A stretch of 64,000 nt of DNA from Thioclava dalianensis (GTDB lineage Bacteria; Pseudomonadota; Alphaproteobacteria; Rhodobacterales; Rhodobacteraceae): positions 1 through 64,000 of the forward strand of contig NZ_JHEH01000011.1 of the NCBI RefSeq assembly GCF_000715505.1. The letters run 5' to 3'. The first letter of the stretch is position 1; each line of letters starts with the position of its first letter. This document shows, in pieces, positions 45,579-53,868 of the stretch. Both the position numbers and the translations under genes were made by a program. The notes beneath the pieces were generated by a model. That model was not told where the DNA came from. It saw only the letters and a program-made list of their open reading frames with translations, and made no database searches.

Positions 45579-47939
45579 CTATTGATTTGCCGCGATTTCA
45601 TTGCCCACCATTCCCTCGGAAGGTGCCGCCACCTGCGTCGGCCCCAGTGCATTGAGGACATCGGCCAGCAATTCCCGCTCCTTGCGACTCGCCGCGATCA
45701 AGCTTTCTGCGCGTTCCAGCGGACCTGCGGGCGGAGGCGCGGCCTCGGCTGTGTCTGCGTCTGCAGCAAACGTCGCGACAAAGGCCTTTTCCGGTGCACT
45801 GCCATGTTGTTTCACGTATTCCCAATTGCCATCGCGCCAGGCTTCTCGCGTGGCACGTTCGGCCTCTCCCGCATTCGCGAAATAGTTTAGCGCGGCGGCG
45901 TGATCCCCGATCCGCGACATCGCCGAGGCCCGCATAGCCGTCACTTCAGCCCCTTCAAGCCCCTCAAGATAGGTCAGAGCGGCGGCGGCATCGTTCTCCT
46001 GCAAAGCGACTTGCGCCAACAAAAAGCGATCCGTGTCGTTCAAAGCCTCCGCCCTCGTCAGAAGGGTTTTGGCTGATGCAGCAAATCCCAAAGCCGTCAA
46101 ACGCTCCGCAAGCGTCGCGCGCACCTCCGGATCTGCGCCTGCAGCAATCGCGGCCTCGCGATGCGCAAAAAAGGCACGCGTGAATCCGTCATCCTCGGGG
46201 AGTTTGCCAAGAAGCATCGTGATCTCCGACAGTGTCTGCGCACGCAAATCTTCTTCGGCATCCGCAGGCCAATCCGCAAGCAAACCATATCCCTCATCAA
46301 ACGCGCCAATTGATGCATGGCCGAGAGCCGCCGCGCGCAGCAAGCGGCGCCCGATCGGCGTGCCTTGCAATTCGAAAGCAAGCGAGCGGGCATTCTGCAT
46401 TGTGGCCTCATCGATCGGCTGGCCTGCAGCGAGCCGCGCATCCACGAGAAGGAGGAGTGCTTGCGCGGCATGCGGACCGTCCTCGGCCACGACAGAGCGC
46501 AGCGCGGGTTCCGCATCGGGCGCGCCCTCATCAAGCTCGATCTGCGCGTCGACCATCTCAAGCGCGGCCTTGTCATCTTGCGAAACGCGCGACAGGGCCG
46601 GACGCAGCGCATAGGCCACATCCGACGCCCCCATCGCGATCAGGCGCGCGACAAGATCGGGGCCGACCGTGTGGCGCAGCTCCGGCGAGAGCGCGAAATA
46701 GGCCCGCTGAACAGCTGCGAAATTCACCTGATCTTTCTCCGGCAGAGGGTCTGCGCCAAGCACCGCCCAAAGCGCCACATCCCCGTCGCAACTTGTCATC
46801 TGAGCGAAGCGCGCGGTGCGGCTCTCTGGCCGTTCATCGAGAATGTCGGACAGGTAGAACAGCGAGTCGCGCGCGGGATCCTCGGTGGCCAGCTCGCGCA
46901 ACAACGCCCGCGCCTCGGCGCCGAAACCGAACGCAAGAAAAGTGCGGGCGAGCTGGAGAACCTGCACCTGATCCGGCCTGTCAAACTCCCCAAGCAAGGC
47001 GCGGCGTCCGTCACCGATCTGAGTGCTCACATCGCTCTCCCCGCGCCAGGAGCCGACAGCGAAGAGCGCATCAGGGGCGCAGCGCAGACCCGTCTTCGTG
47101 GTTTGTGACCCGGCATTGCGAAGATGCTCTGCCTGATCCACCGATGTTTCGGATTTGAACGCGATATGATCTCGCGGCAGATGGGATGTTTCGGTGGGCT
47201 CAGCGACTAGCGCCTGAACCTCCTTGCCCGGATCCCGGTCGGGCCGAGTTGGCAATTCCGGCAGTTCAAGCTCAATCAAGCCCTGCGAGGCTGCGCGCCC
47301 CAACTGCTTGATCAGATTGGACTGGACCGCGGCCACCCGCGAATCGGTCTGCGCGATCTCCGGCAGGGCAAGCGGCGCATCTTGAGGGGGTGCAATCGGG
47401 TCATTTGCGGGGCTTGGATCTGGCGCGGACCGCTCGGCCCAGTAAAGATCTAGATGCTGCTCACCGATCTTGACCGGCTGTCGGGTGACGCGTTCGGTTG
47501 GCGCCTCGCTTGCAGCGGCGGATGGGACCGGTGAGGCCGCAGTTCGAGCGGACCGTTCAAGCGCGGCCGGGCGCGGCTGGGGGCGAATCTGGTCGCTGTA
47601 GAAATCGACGACCACCCCGCCACCGGCAAGAGCGAAGGCGGAATATCTCACCCCCTTGGCCGTTCGAATGAGTACCGTCCCCGGATCAACCCCGGTTTCC
47701 AGATCGAGCACCCGATCGCGCGGGATTCGTCGGAAGACATCCTGCATCTGAAACTGCGGATCGGGCGCATCCGTCGCAAGGCGAAAACCCCGATTGGTTT
47801 CTTCGATCTCCCACTGCGCATTGGGCGGCACCATAAAGACAAGCCGCGTGAGGGCCTCATGCTCTCCCGAAAGCACGTTGATCCGCGCCGCCTGAGCGGG
47901 CGCGGCAAGCAAGCACAGCAAAACGAGTGCCCGCAGCAT
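45579..47939 (-). CDS. Large periplasmic protein of the motor locus, MotC-like candidate
   Basis: A 786-residue protein that I do not recognise as a named family. It has a signal peptide (ending PAQAA), an N-terminal beta-rich domain of about 110 residues (INVLSGEHEALTRLVF to VVVDFYSD), a Pro/Ala/Ser-rich linker to about 200, and a long alpha-solenoid, TPR-like, to about 740 (ALTYLEGLEGAEVTAMRASA is one repeat-like unit). It starts in the motA stop (TGATG; GGAGG 7 bases before ATG 47939) and motE is nearby. In Sinorhizobium MotE is the chaperone of the periplasmic motility protein MotC, so a MotC-like role in stator function is inferred. Confidence 0.7.
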   Translation of the reverse strand: MLRALVLLCLLAAPAQAARINVLSGEHEALTRLVFMVPPNAQWEIEETNRGFRLATDAPDPQFQMQDVFRRIPRDRVLDLETGVDPGTVLIRTAKGVRYSAFALAGGGVVVDFYSDQIRPQPRPAALERSARTAASPVPSAAASEAPTERVTRQPVKIGEQHLDLYWAERSAPDPSPANDPIAPPQDAPLALPEIAQTDSRVAAVQSNLIKQLGRAASQGLIELELPELPTRPDRDPGKEVQALVAEPTETSHLPRDHIAFKSETSVDQAEHLRNAGSQTTKTGLRCAPDALFAVGSWRGESDVSTQIGDGRRALLGEFDRPDQVQVLQLARTFLAFGFGAEARALLRELATEDPARDSLFYLSDILDERPESRTARFAQMTSCDGDVALWAVLGADPLPEKDQVNFAAVQRAYFALSPELRHTVGPDLVARLIAMGASDVAYALRPALSRVSQDDKAALEMVDAQIELDEGAPDAEPALRSVVAEDGPHAAQALLLLVDARLAAGQPIDEATMQNARSLAFELQGTPIGRRLLRAAALGHASIGAFDEGYGLLADWPADAEEDLRAQTLSEITMLLGKLPEDDGFTRAFFAHREAAIAAGADPEVRATLAERLTALGFAASAKTLLTRAEALNDTDRFLLAQVALQENDAAAALTYLEGLEGAEVTAMRASAMSRIGDHAAALNYFANAGEAERATREAWRDGNWEYVKQHGSAPEKAFVATFAADADTAEAAPPPAGPLERAESLIAASRKERELLADVLNALGPTQVAAPSEGMVGNEIAANQ

Positions 47940-48808
47940 CATGCCGCCTCCGTCTTCACGCTTTTGAGCGCCTCTTCGAGTTCAGAGAAGCTCGGGCGAA
48001 TGTGATGCGGGGTGTTCTGCCGCCCCACCTCGATGCAGATATTTGTCGCGTGATTATGCAGATTGGCGACAAGCACTTCACGGATCAGCTTGTAGAAATG
48101 GCTGTCCTCGTCGATCACCGATTTCATACGGGCGGCAAAGGGGGCGATGAACCCGTAGGCGAGAAACACGCCAAGGAATGTCCCCACCAAGGCACCACCG
48201 ATCATTTTCCCCAGAATTTCTGGGGGTTGATCAATTGAGGCCATCGTCTTGATCACACCCAGAACCGCCGCGACGATGCCAAGTGCGGGCATTGCGTCGG
48301 CCACGGATTGCATCGCATGCGACGAGTGCATCGCGTGGTGATAATTCGCCTCGAGCTGCTTATCGAGCACTTCTTCGACCTGCATCGGATCATCGTAATT
48401 CATCGATGCGGAGCGCATCGTGTCGCAGACGATTTCAATCGCCTCGTGATCGTGGAGGATCCTGGGATACTTGCCGAAAATCGACGAGCTTTCAGGCGCT
48501 TCGATATGTTCTTCGATCGCGACCGGGTTCTGCCGCGCCAGTCGGATCAGCTCAAAGAGCAGACATAGCAAATCGCGATAATCGCCGGGCTTCCATTTCG
48601 GCCCCTTGAAGACCTTTCCGATATCCTTGAGCGTATGTTTAATCGCGGCCATGTCGTTGGACAGCACGAAGGCTCCGACCGCCGCACCGCCGATCATGAT
48701 CATTTCAAACGGAAGGGATTTAAGGATAATCCCCATCTTTCCACCCGCAGCAACGTAGCCTCCAAAGACCATCGCGAAGATGATGACGATACCGATGATG
48801 CCGACCAT
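47939..48808 (-). CDS. motA: Flagellar motor stator protein MotA
   Basis: MotA is the stator subunit that pushes on FliG using ion flow through MotA-MotB. The 289-residue protein has four membrane segments, the cytoplasmic loop with the charged rotor-facing helix, and the conserved end stretches MPALGIVAAVLGVIKTMASID and GTFLGVFLAYGFIAPFAARMK (blocks). GGAG with 8 bases to ATG 48808 sets the start against a frame from 48835. motB is not in the window, which is unusual. A TTAA lies in the 62-base gap before it. Confidence 0.95.
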   Translation of the reverse strand: MVGIIGIVIIFAMVFGGYVAAGGKMGIILKSLPFEMIMIGGAAVGAFVLSNDMAAIKHTLKDIGKVFKGPKWKPGDYRDLLCLLFELIRLARQNPVAIEEHIEAPESSSIFGKYPRILHDHEAIEIVCDTMRSASMNYDDPMQVEEVLDKQLEANYHHAMHSSHAMQSVADAMPALGIVAAVLGVIKTMASIDQPPEILGKMIGGALVGTFLGVFLAYGFIAPFAARMKSVIDEDSHFYKLIREVLVANLHNHATNICIEVGRQNTPHHIRPSFSELEEALKSVKTEAA

Positions 48809-48870
48809 GAAACTATCTCCAAATCCGAGCTGCACTCTCGCAGAAGAGGCTTAAGAAAGGCCTGATCGCT

Positions 48871-49500
48871 TCATTCTTTCGGGGCGCCGGCATTGCGACC
48901 GGCCATCAAAACACTGATCGTATAGGCAGATTTGGGATCGAGGCTTGAAAGCACCGCCGCCGCCGCCTCGGGACGCATCCGCCCCAAAAAGCCTGCCGCA
49001 AATTCCGGGGACATCTCTTCGAAAAGCGGGGCGGCCTGTTTTGGCTTCATGTTCTCGTAAAGCGTCACGAGGCGCGCGACGTCCTTCTCGGCGGCCTGAT
49101 CCGCGATCGTGACGGTCTGCGACAAAGCCTCTTCGGCGGCGCGCAGTTCCGCAAGCCGCGCCTCAAGTCGGGTCTGGGCAATCGACATGGCCTGTTCACG
49201 ATCCAGCAAAGAGCCCTCGCGGTCGGCCAGGGTCTCCTCGCGGCTTTGCAGCTCCGCATGAAGCGCCATCAGCCCGGGCTCAGTCACACATTCGCCCGCC
49301 GTTTGCTCCGCCGCGTCCGCGCTTTCGGTCTGGCGGGCAATCGCACTGCCCCCCGCTTCCACAAGGCGCAGCACCCCGGAGCTTACAAACAGACCCGCGA
49401 TGATCCAAAGGAGGCCCCGCCCGAGGCGGCGGCGAAGGCCCCGGGCCTTCTTTTGACCCGAACGCTTGGTATCGGTTGTGGCGCGTGCAGCCGTCTTCAT
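48871..49500 (-). CDS. motE: MotE-like flagellar protein with MgtE-N-type domain
   Basis: A 209-residue protein with a basic N terminus, one membrane segment (about 28-45), a coiled coil (ELQSREETLADREGSLLDRE and on) and a C-terminal MgtE intracellular-N-like domain with YENMKPKQAAPLFEEMSPEF and FLGRMRPEAAAAVLSSLD. This is the layout of MotE of Sinorhizobium, reported as a periplasmic chaperone of MotC. It is ATGA-coupled to the DUF6468 gene and lies before motA and the large periplasmic gene, which supports a shared function. The name rests on layout, so it is tentative. Confidence 0.78.
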   Translation of the reverse strand: MKTAARATTDTKRSGQKKARGLRRRLGRGLLWIIAGLFVSSGVLRLVEAGGSAIARQTESADAAEQTAGECVTEPGLMALHAELQSREETLADREGSLLDREQAMSIAQTRLEARLAELRAAEEALSQTVTIADQAAEKDVARLVTLYENMKPKQAAPLFEEMSPEFAAGFLGRMRPEAAAAVLSSLDPKSAYTISVLMAGRNAGAPKE

Positions 49501-49892
49501 TCTGCCGCCTCCAGATCGATATCGCGCAGGCGTCGGCGCAGCACGCGACGACGCGGCTCAGGCTCAGGCGTCACCTCTGGCGTCGCGACGGGGGCCGGTT
49601 CAGGCTCCGAGGGCAGGTCATGCAAAGAGGCAAGCAGGATTTCGAGTTTTTCCGCCCCCGCCTCCGCACGTTCGGTAAGCGCGCGCAGCTCGGTTTCCGA
49701 ATGGGCCGCCGTTGCCTGCGCTTTTTGCAGGGCCCGCGTCATGTCATCGACCTGCGCCGAGAGCACGGCAATCGCACCCCCCATCCCGCTTTCAAGCTGA
49801 TTGAACTGCTTGAGACGCCGGGCCAAGACAAAGCAATAGCCTGCCGCCACCAATGCCGCGAGGGCGAGAATGATATCCGAGATAAGCTGCAT
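49497..49892 (-). CDS. DUF6468-family flagellar-cluster protein
   Basis: A 131-residue protein with one N-terminal membrane helix (MQLISDIILALAALVAAGYC), then a coiled coil (about 30-90, VLSAQVDDMTRALQKAQATA) and a Pro/Glu-rich tail ending in a run of Arg. It fits what I know of DUF6468, found in alphaproteobacterial flagellar clusters next to fliL and motE. GGGAG 7 bases before ATG 49892 decides the start. Function is unknown; the membrane helix and location suggest a structural role by the stator. Confidence 0.7.
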   Translation of the reverse strand: MQLISDIILALAALVAAGYCFVLARRLKQFNQLESGMGGAIAVLSAQVDDMTRALQKAQATAAHSETELRALTERAEAGAEKLEILLASLHDLPSEPEPAPVATPEVTPEPEPRRRVLRRRLRDIDLEAAE

Positions 49893-49903
49893 TTTCGTCT
49901 CCC

Positions 49904-50410
49904 TCAATTCAGCACGAATTCGATGACCAGAAGATCGCGCACCCGGCCCTCGCCGGTCACGATCTGCACCCGTCGCAGCATCTGCGCGCGCAGGCGCATC
50001 AGGGCAGACGAATCTTCCAGCATGGCGGTATCGACCGCGCGCAGATAGCCGTTCAGCACGTCCATCACCCGTGGCTTGAGCATCTCGACATCGGATTGAT
50101 AGGCGACCGGAACCTCAAGCTGGGCGACGAATCGCAGATGGCGCGCGCCGTTTCCGGCCAGATTGATTGTCATCGGATCGAGCGCCACGAAGGCAATTTC
50201 CGGCAAGGCTGAAGGCGCGGCCTCTGGCGTGTGCTCTTCGGCATCCGCCGCGCCCTCTGGCACAGGCGGGGCAAGAATCATCCCCGAATAGACTGCGAAG
50301 AAACCGCCGCCACCAAGCAGCAGCATAAGCACCACCCCGATCAACAGCGGAAGCTTGGACTTTTTCTTCGGCGCTGCATCGGCAGCACCGGTCATATCAA
50401 TGTCAGCCAT
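49904..50410 (-). CDS. fliL: Flagellar basal body-associated protein FliL
   Basis: A 168-residue FliL. It has a short cytoplasmic Lys-rich start, a membrane helix (LPLLIGVVLMLLLGGGGFF), a Pro/Glu linker and the periplasmic SPFH-like domain with FVALDPMTINLAGNGARHLRFVAQLEVP and the C-terminal VRDLLVIEFVLN. FliL encircles and stabilises the stator. The ATG at 50410 is preferred (GGTGAG upstream); an earlier ATG at 50443 in frame is possible. It is divergent from fliF across a gap that holds a CtrA-like site. Confidence 0.9.
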   Translation of the reverse strand: MADIDMTGAADAAPKKKSKLPLLIGVVLMLLLGGGGFFAVYSGMILAPPVPEGAADAEEHTPEAAPSALPEIAFVALDPMTINLAGNGARHLRFVAQLEVPVAYQSDVEMLKPRVMDVLNGYLRAVDTAMLEDSSALMRLRAQMLRRVQIVTGEGRVRDLLVIEFVLN

Positions 50411-50456
50411 GGTCTCACCGATTTCTTCGATGCAAGCAGTCATAACCCGAAACCGA

Positions 50457-50471
50457 CTAACCGATTGTTAA
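50457..50471. promoter_or_regulatory. Candidate CtrA site in the fliL-fliF divergent gap
   Basis: CTAA-N7-TTAA on the plus strand (minus strand TTAA-N7-TTAG) has the half-site spacing of the CtrA consensus, with one base off in one half. It lies 47 bases before the fliL start and 62 before fliF. CtrA control of flagellar genes is established in Caulobacter and Rhodobacter; binding here is inference. Confidence 0.5.
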
Positions 50472-50532
50472 GCGCCTTCGTGGAAAGTGAGTGCACGCGA
50501 CGGGGCAGAACGCCCGCTCAAGGAGGTGCGCT

Positions 50533-52185
50533 TTGCAACAGCTACTCGGTGTCTGGCAGGCTCTGGATCTGCGCAAAAGGATCATCGTGAGCCTCGCAAC
50601 TGGGGCCATGTTCGCCGCGATTCTCGCGATCTCCTCAATGGCATCGAAACCCTCGATGAGCCTGCTTTTCGCCGGGCTTGGCGGATCGGAATCAGGTGAG
50701 GTCGTAAGCGCGCTGGAACAAAGGGGAGTTGCCTACGAGGTGCGTGGCGACGCGATTTTCGTGCCCGCCGCGCAACGCGATGCCCTGCGCATGACGCTGG
50801 CCGCCCAGGGTCTGCCTGCCGGGGGATCGGCGGGCTACGAGCTGCTGGATTCGCTTTCCGGTTTCGGGACGACGTCGCAGATGTTCGATGCTGCCTATTG
50901 GCGCGCGAAGGAGGGCGAATTGGCACGCACGATCGCCGCCTCTCCGGCGATTCGTTCAGCGCGCGTGCATATCGCCCATCCCACCAACCAGCCCTTTCGC
51001 AAGGATTTGGCGCCCAGCGCATCGGTTACGGTGACAGGAACCGGCGGGCCGATCGGGGCGGAACAGGCCAAGGCGCTGCGCTATCTCGTCGCCTCCGCCG
51101 TGACCGGGATGAGCCCCGACGCCGTCTCGATCATCGATTCCACCCGTGGATTGGTCGCCTCGAGCGAGGATAGCTCTGCGCAGGAGGGCGCGGATGAGCG
51201 CGCCAAGGCGCTCAAGGAGAATGTCGAACGTCTGCTCGCCGCGCGCGTGGGCGCGGGCAATGCGGTGGTCGAGCTGTCCGTCGAGACGATGAACGAACGC
51301 GAGGCGATCACAGAGCATCGCTTCGATCCCGAGGGCCGCGTCGCGATCTCTACCGATACGGTCGAGACGACGAAACAATCCGATGCAACACAGCCCGCAG
51401 CGGTGACCGTCGCCTCGAACCTGCCCACAGGGGACGCGGCAGATGGCGGGAAGTCGCAAAGCCAAAGCTCTGAGACGCGCGAGCGGACGAATTACGAAGT
51501 GTCCGAGACCCGTCGCGAAGTGCTGCGCACCCCCGGCGCGATCAAGCGCCTCAGCGTTGCAGTGCTCGTTGACGGGGTCACCACGCAAAACTCCGATGGG
51601 ACGACCTCTTGGGCCCCCCGCTCAGAGGCAGAACTGGCAACGCTCAAGGAGCTGGTCTCTTCCGCGGTGGGTTTTGATGCAGAGCGCGGCGATGTGATCA
51701 CCTTGCAATCGCTGCAATTCGAATCCCTTCCCGAGCAAGGCACCTATGCCGGGGCAGGCGCGCTTGGCGGCATGTCCTTCGATCTCACGCAGATCATCCA
51801 GATCGCCGTTCTGGCACTGGTCGCACTTGTGCTTGGGCTTTTCGTCGCCCGGCCGATCCTGACGCAGCAGCCCGAATCCGCCGCAAGGGGGCTGCCCGCG
51901 CCCGAACCAGAGAGCGCCTCGGATCGGCCCACCGCGCTGACCGGCGAGATTGCCGATGACGCGATGCCCGAGATGAACATGCAGGTGGTCTCTGATTTCG
52001 ACATGAGCGATCTGCCGATGGGGGTGGCCGGAGATTTCGATCTTGGAGACTTCAGCGGCATTGGCGCTGAAAGAGCACTGGAGAGCGACCCGGTCACGCG
52101 GCTGAAGAAGCTGATCGAAGCCCGGCAAGCCGAATCGGTCGAGATCTTGCGCAACTGGATGGATGACAGCGAGGAGAAAGCCTGA
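50533..52185 (+). CDS. fliF: Flagellar MS-ring protein FliF
   Basis: FliF builds the MS-ring in the inner membrane, on which rod and rotor assemble. The 550-residue protein has a first membrane helix (about 17-37), the ring-building motifs with VPAAQRDALRMTLAAQGLPAGG and SARVHIAHPTNQPFRKD (blocks, about 75-160), a second membrane helix (about 425-445) and a short acidic cytoplasmic end that binds FliG (KKLIEARQAESVEILRNWM). The start is a TTG at 50533, with a perfect AGGAGG 6 bases upstream; no ATG fits this site. Confidence 0.96.
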   Translation: MQQLLGVWQALDLRKRIIVSLATGAMFAAILAISSMASKPSMSLLFAGLGGSESGEVVSALEQRGVAYEVRGDAIFVPAAQRDALRMTLAAQGLPAGGSAGYELLDSLSGFGTTSQMFDAAYWRAKEGELARTIAASPAIRSARVHIAHPTNQPFRKDLAPSASVTVTGTGGPIGAEQAKALRYLVASAVTGMSPDAVSIIDSTRGLVASSEDSSAQEGADERAKALKENVERLLAARVGAGNAVVELSVETMNEREAITEHRFDPEGRVAISTDTVETTKQSDATQPAAVTVASNLPTGDAADGGKSQSQSSETRERTNYEVSETRREVLRTPGAIKRLSVAVLVDGVTTQNSDGTTSWAPRSEAELATLKELVSSAVGFDAERGDVITLQSLQFESLPEQGTYAGAGALGGMSFDLTQIIQIAVLALVALVLGLFVARPILTQQPESAARGLPAPEPESASDRPTALTGEIADDAMPEMNMQVVSDFDMSDLPMGVAGDFDLGDFSGIGAERALESDPVTRLKKLIEARQAESVEILRNWMDDSEEKA

Positions 52186-52781
52186 TGGCACAGCGCCTGA
52201 AACTCGAGTCTTTCGAGCAACTCCCCGCCGAAGAGGAGATGGTCGAGCTGGATCCCGTCGCCTTCGAGGAGGCCAAACTTGCCTCCTTCGAGACCGGGTA
52301 TCAGGCCGGCTGGGATGATGCGGTGGCCGCCCAAAATGCCGAGACGGCGCGGCTGCATGCCGATCTGGGGCGCAATCTTCAGGCACTGTCCTTCACCTAT
52401 CACGAGGCGCGGCAGCACATGCTCGATGCGATTGAGCCGCTTTTGACTGAAATCTGCGCCACGATCCTTCCAGCGATGGCGCGCGACGCGATCCCGGGCC
52501 TAGTGGCGGACCAGCTGATGCCGCTTGCAGAGGCCCGGACTCTGACACCGATCACCATCGTCGCCCATCCCGAGGCTTTGACGCAGATCGAGGAGATCTT
52601 GCGCAGATGCGACTCCCTGCCGCTTGTCTACACCTCGGAGCCCAGCCTCGATACGGGCCAAGTGCTTCTAAAATTTGCCGAAGGTGAGACCCGTATCGAC
52701 CTGAGCGAGGCGCTTGCGCGCATTTCCCAAACCCTTGCCACCTGTTTCCAAGCCCCCGCCGAGGAGAGCCACAATGACTGA
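52185..52781 (+). CDS. fliH: FliH-like flagellar assembly protein
   Basis: A 198-residue acidic protein with the FliH pattern: an N-terminal ESFEQL region, the GYQAGWDDAVAAQ helix (about 38) of the repeated type, and a C-terminal domain with LDTGQVLLKFAEGETRIDLSEALARI, akin to the C-terminal part of V/F-type ATPase subunit E. FliH dimers hold FliI at the export gate. It overlaps fliF (TGATG) and fliN (8 bases). Sequence conservation in FliH is low, so the call leans on layout and operon position. Confidence 0.75.
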   Translation: MAQRLKLESFEQLPAEEEMVELDPVAFEEAKLASFETGYQAGWDDAVAAQNAETARLHADLGRNLQALSFTYHEARQHMLDAIEPLLTEICATILPAMARDAIPGLVADQLMPLAEARTLTPITIVAHPEALTQIEEILRRCDSLPLVYTSEPSLDTGQVLLKFAEGETRIDLSEALARISQTLATCFQAPAEESHND

Positions 52782-53055
52782 CGCCCCTGCCGAGACAACC
52801 GGAACCAATCCGTTCAGCCAGGTGCCGATCGAAATCACGATCTCTGTCGGAAAGGCGCGCCCGCTGGTGCGCGACATGTTGCGGCTGCAGCGCGATTCCG
52901 TCTTGCCACTGGATCGCCGGGTCGATGATCCGGTCGAGCTTTATGTCGGCGATAAGCTGATCGCGCGGGGCGAGCTGACCGAGGTCGAGGGTGACCCGAA
53001 CGGGCAGCTTGCCGTGCGGCTGACCGAGGTTGCCGATCTGCAAAACGGATTGTGA
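52774..53055 (+). CDS. fliN: Flagellar motor switch protein FliN
   Basis: A 93-residue C-ring protein made almost wholly of the SpoA/FliN C-terminal domain: PIEITISVGKARPLVRDMLRLQRDSVLPLDRRVDDPVELYVGDKLIARGELTEV in canonical blocks. FliN helps form the lower C-ring and docks FliH. It starts inside the fliH end (ATG 52774, after GAGGAGAGCC). The other C-ring genes fliM and fliG are not in the window. Confidence 0.94.
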   Translation: MTDAPAETTGTNPFSQVPIEITISVGKARPLVRDMLRLQRDSVLPLDRRVDDPVELYVGDKLIARGELTEVEGDPNGQLAVRLTEVADLQNGL

Positions 53056-53059
53056 GGCG

Positions 53060-53803
53060 ATGCGCGGTGCGACCCTGATCTGGCGGATCTGCCTGCCGCT
53101 GCTGGGCCTTGTACTTTCGGCGCAGGGGGCAATTGCGCAGGACATCACGCTCTCGATGGGGGAGGGCGACAGTCTGGCAGGTCGGTCGATCCTGATCATC
53201 GTCGCGATCACCTTGCTCAGCCTTGCGCCGGGGCTTGCCATCATGGTGACCGCGTTTCCCTTCATCGTCACGGTGCTGTCGATCTTGCGGCAGGCGATCG
53301 GATTGCAGCAATCACCGCCCAACATGCTGATCGTCAGCCTCGCGCTGTTTCTGACTTGGTTCATCATGGAGCCGGTTTTCATGGAAAGTTGGCGGGTGGC
53401 TGGCGCGCCTCTTGTCGAGGGCAGCATCGATTGGCAAACCGCCCTGCCCCGCGGGATAGAGCCGTTTCGCGCCTTCATGGCCAATCGCGCCGATCCCGAG
53501 ACCTTCACGGCGCTTTCGGCGCTGCGCGATGGCACGCCCTATGAGGGGACGCTGAAAGACGCCCCTTTATCGACGCTCGTACCCAGCTTCATGCTCTCTG
53601 AAATCACCCGCGCCTTTCAGATCGGCTTTCTGATTTATCTGCCATTCCTGATCATCGATCTCGTGGTCTCAGCGGTGCTCATGTCGATGGGGATGATGAT
53701 GGTGCCGCCTGCGGTGGTCGCGATGCCTTTCAAGCTTGCGTTTTTCGTCGTCGCGAATGGCTGGGTTCTGGTTTCTGGAGCTTTGGTGCGCAGCTATTTC
53801 TGA
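53060..53803 (+). CDS. fliP: Flagellar export gate protein FliP
   Basis: A 247-residue inner-membrane export-gate subunit. It has a signal-like first segment (ending AIAQD), then membrane helices with the conserved blocks FIVTVLSILRQAIGLQQSPPN (about 60, as family core), TLVPSFMLSEITRAFQIGFLIYLPFLIIDLVVSAVLMSMGMMM (about 170, in blocks) and PFKLAFFV at the end. GAGG just before ATG 53060 places the start 4 bases after the fliN stop. It is the last gene of the fliF operon. Confidence 0.96.
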   Translation: MRGATLIWRICLPLLGLVLSAQGAIAQDITLSMGEGDSLAGRSILIIVAITLLSLAPGLAIMVTAFPFIVTVLSILRQAIGLQQSPPNMLIVSLALFLTWFIMEPVFMESWRVAGAPLVEGSIDWQTALPRGIEPFRAFMANRADPETFTALSALRDGTPYEGTLKDAPLSTLVPSFMLSEITRAFQIGFLIYLPFLIIDLVVSAVLMSMGMMMVPPAVVAMPFKLAFFVVANGWVLVSGALVRSYF

Positions 53804-53868
53804 CGCTGCAGCGCGGTCCGGTAGCGCAAAGGCATTTCGTGCCGGAGGCTCAGCGCCACGCTATCCGC

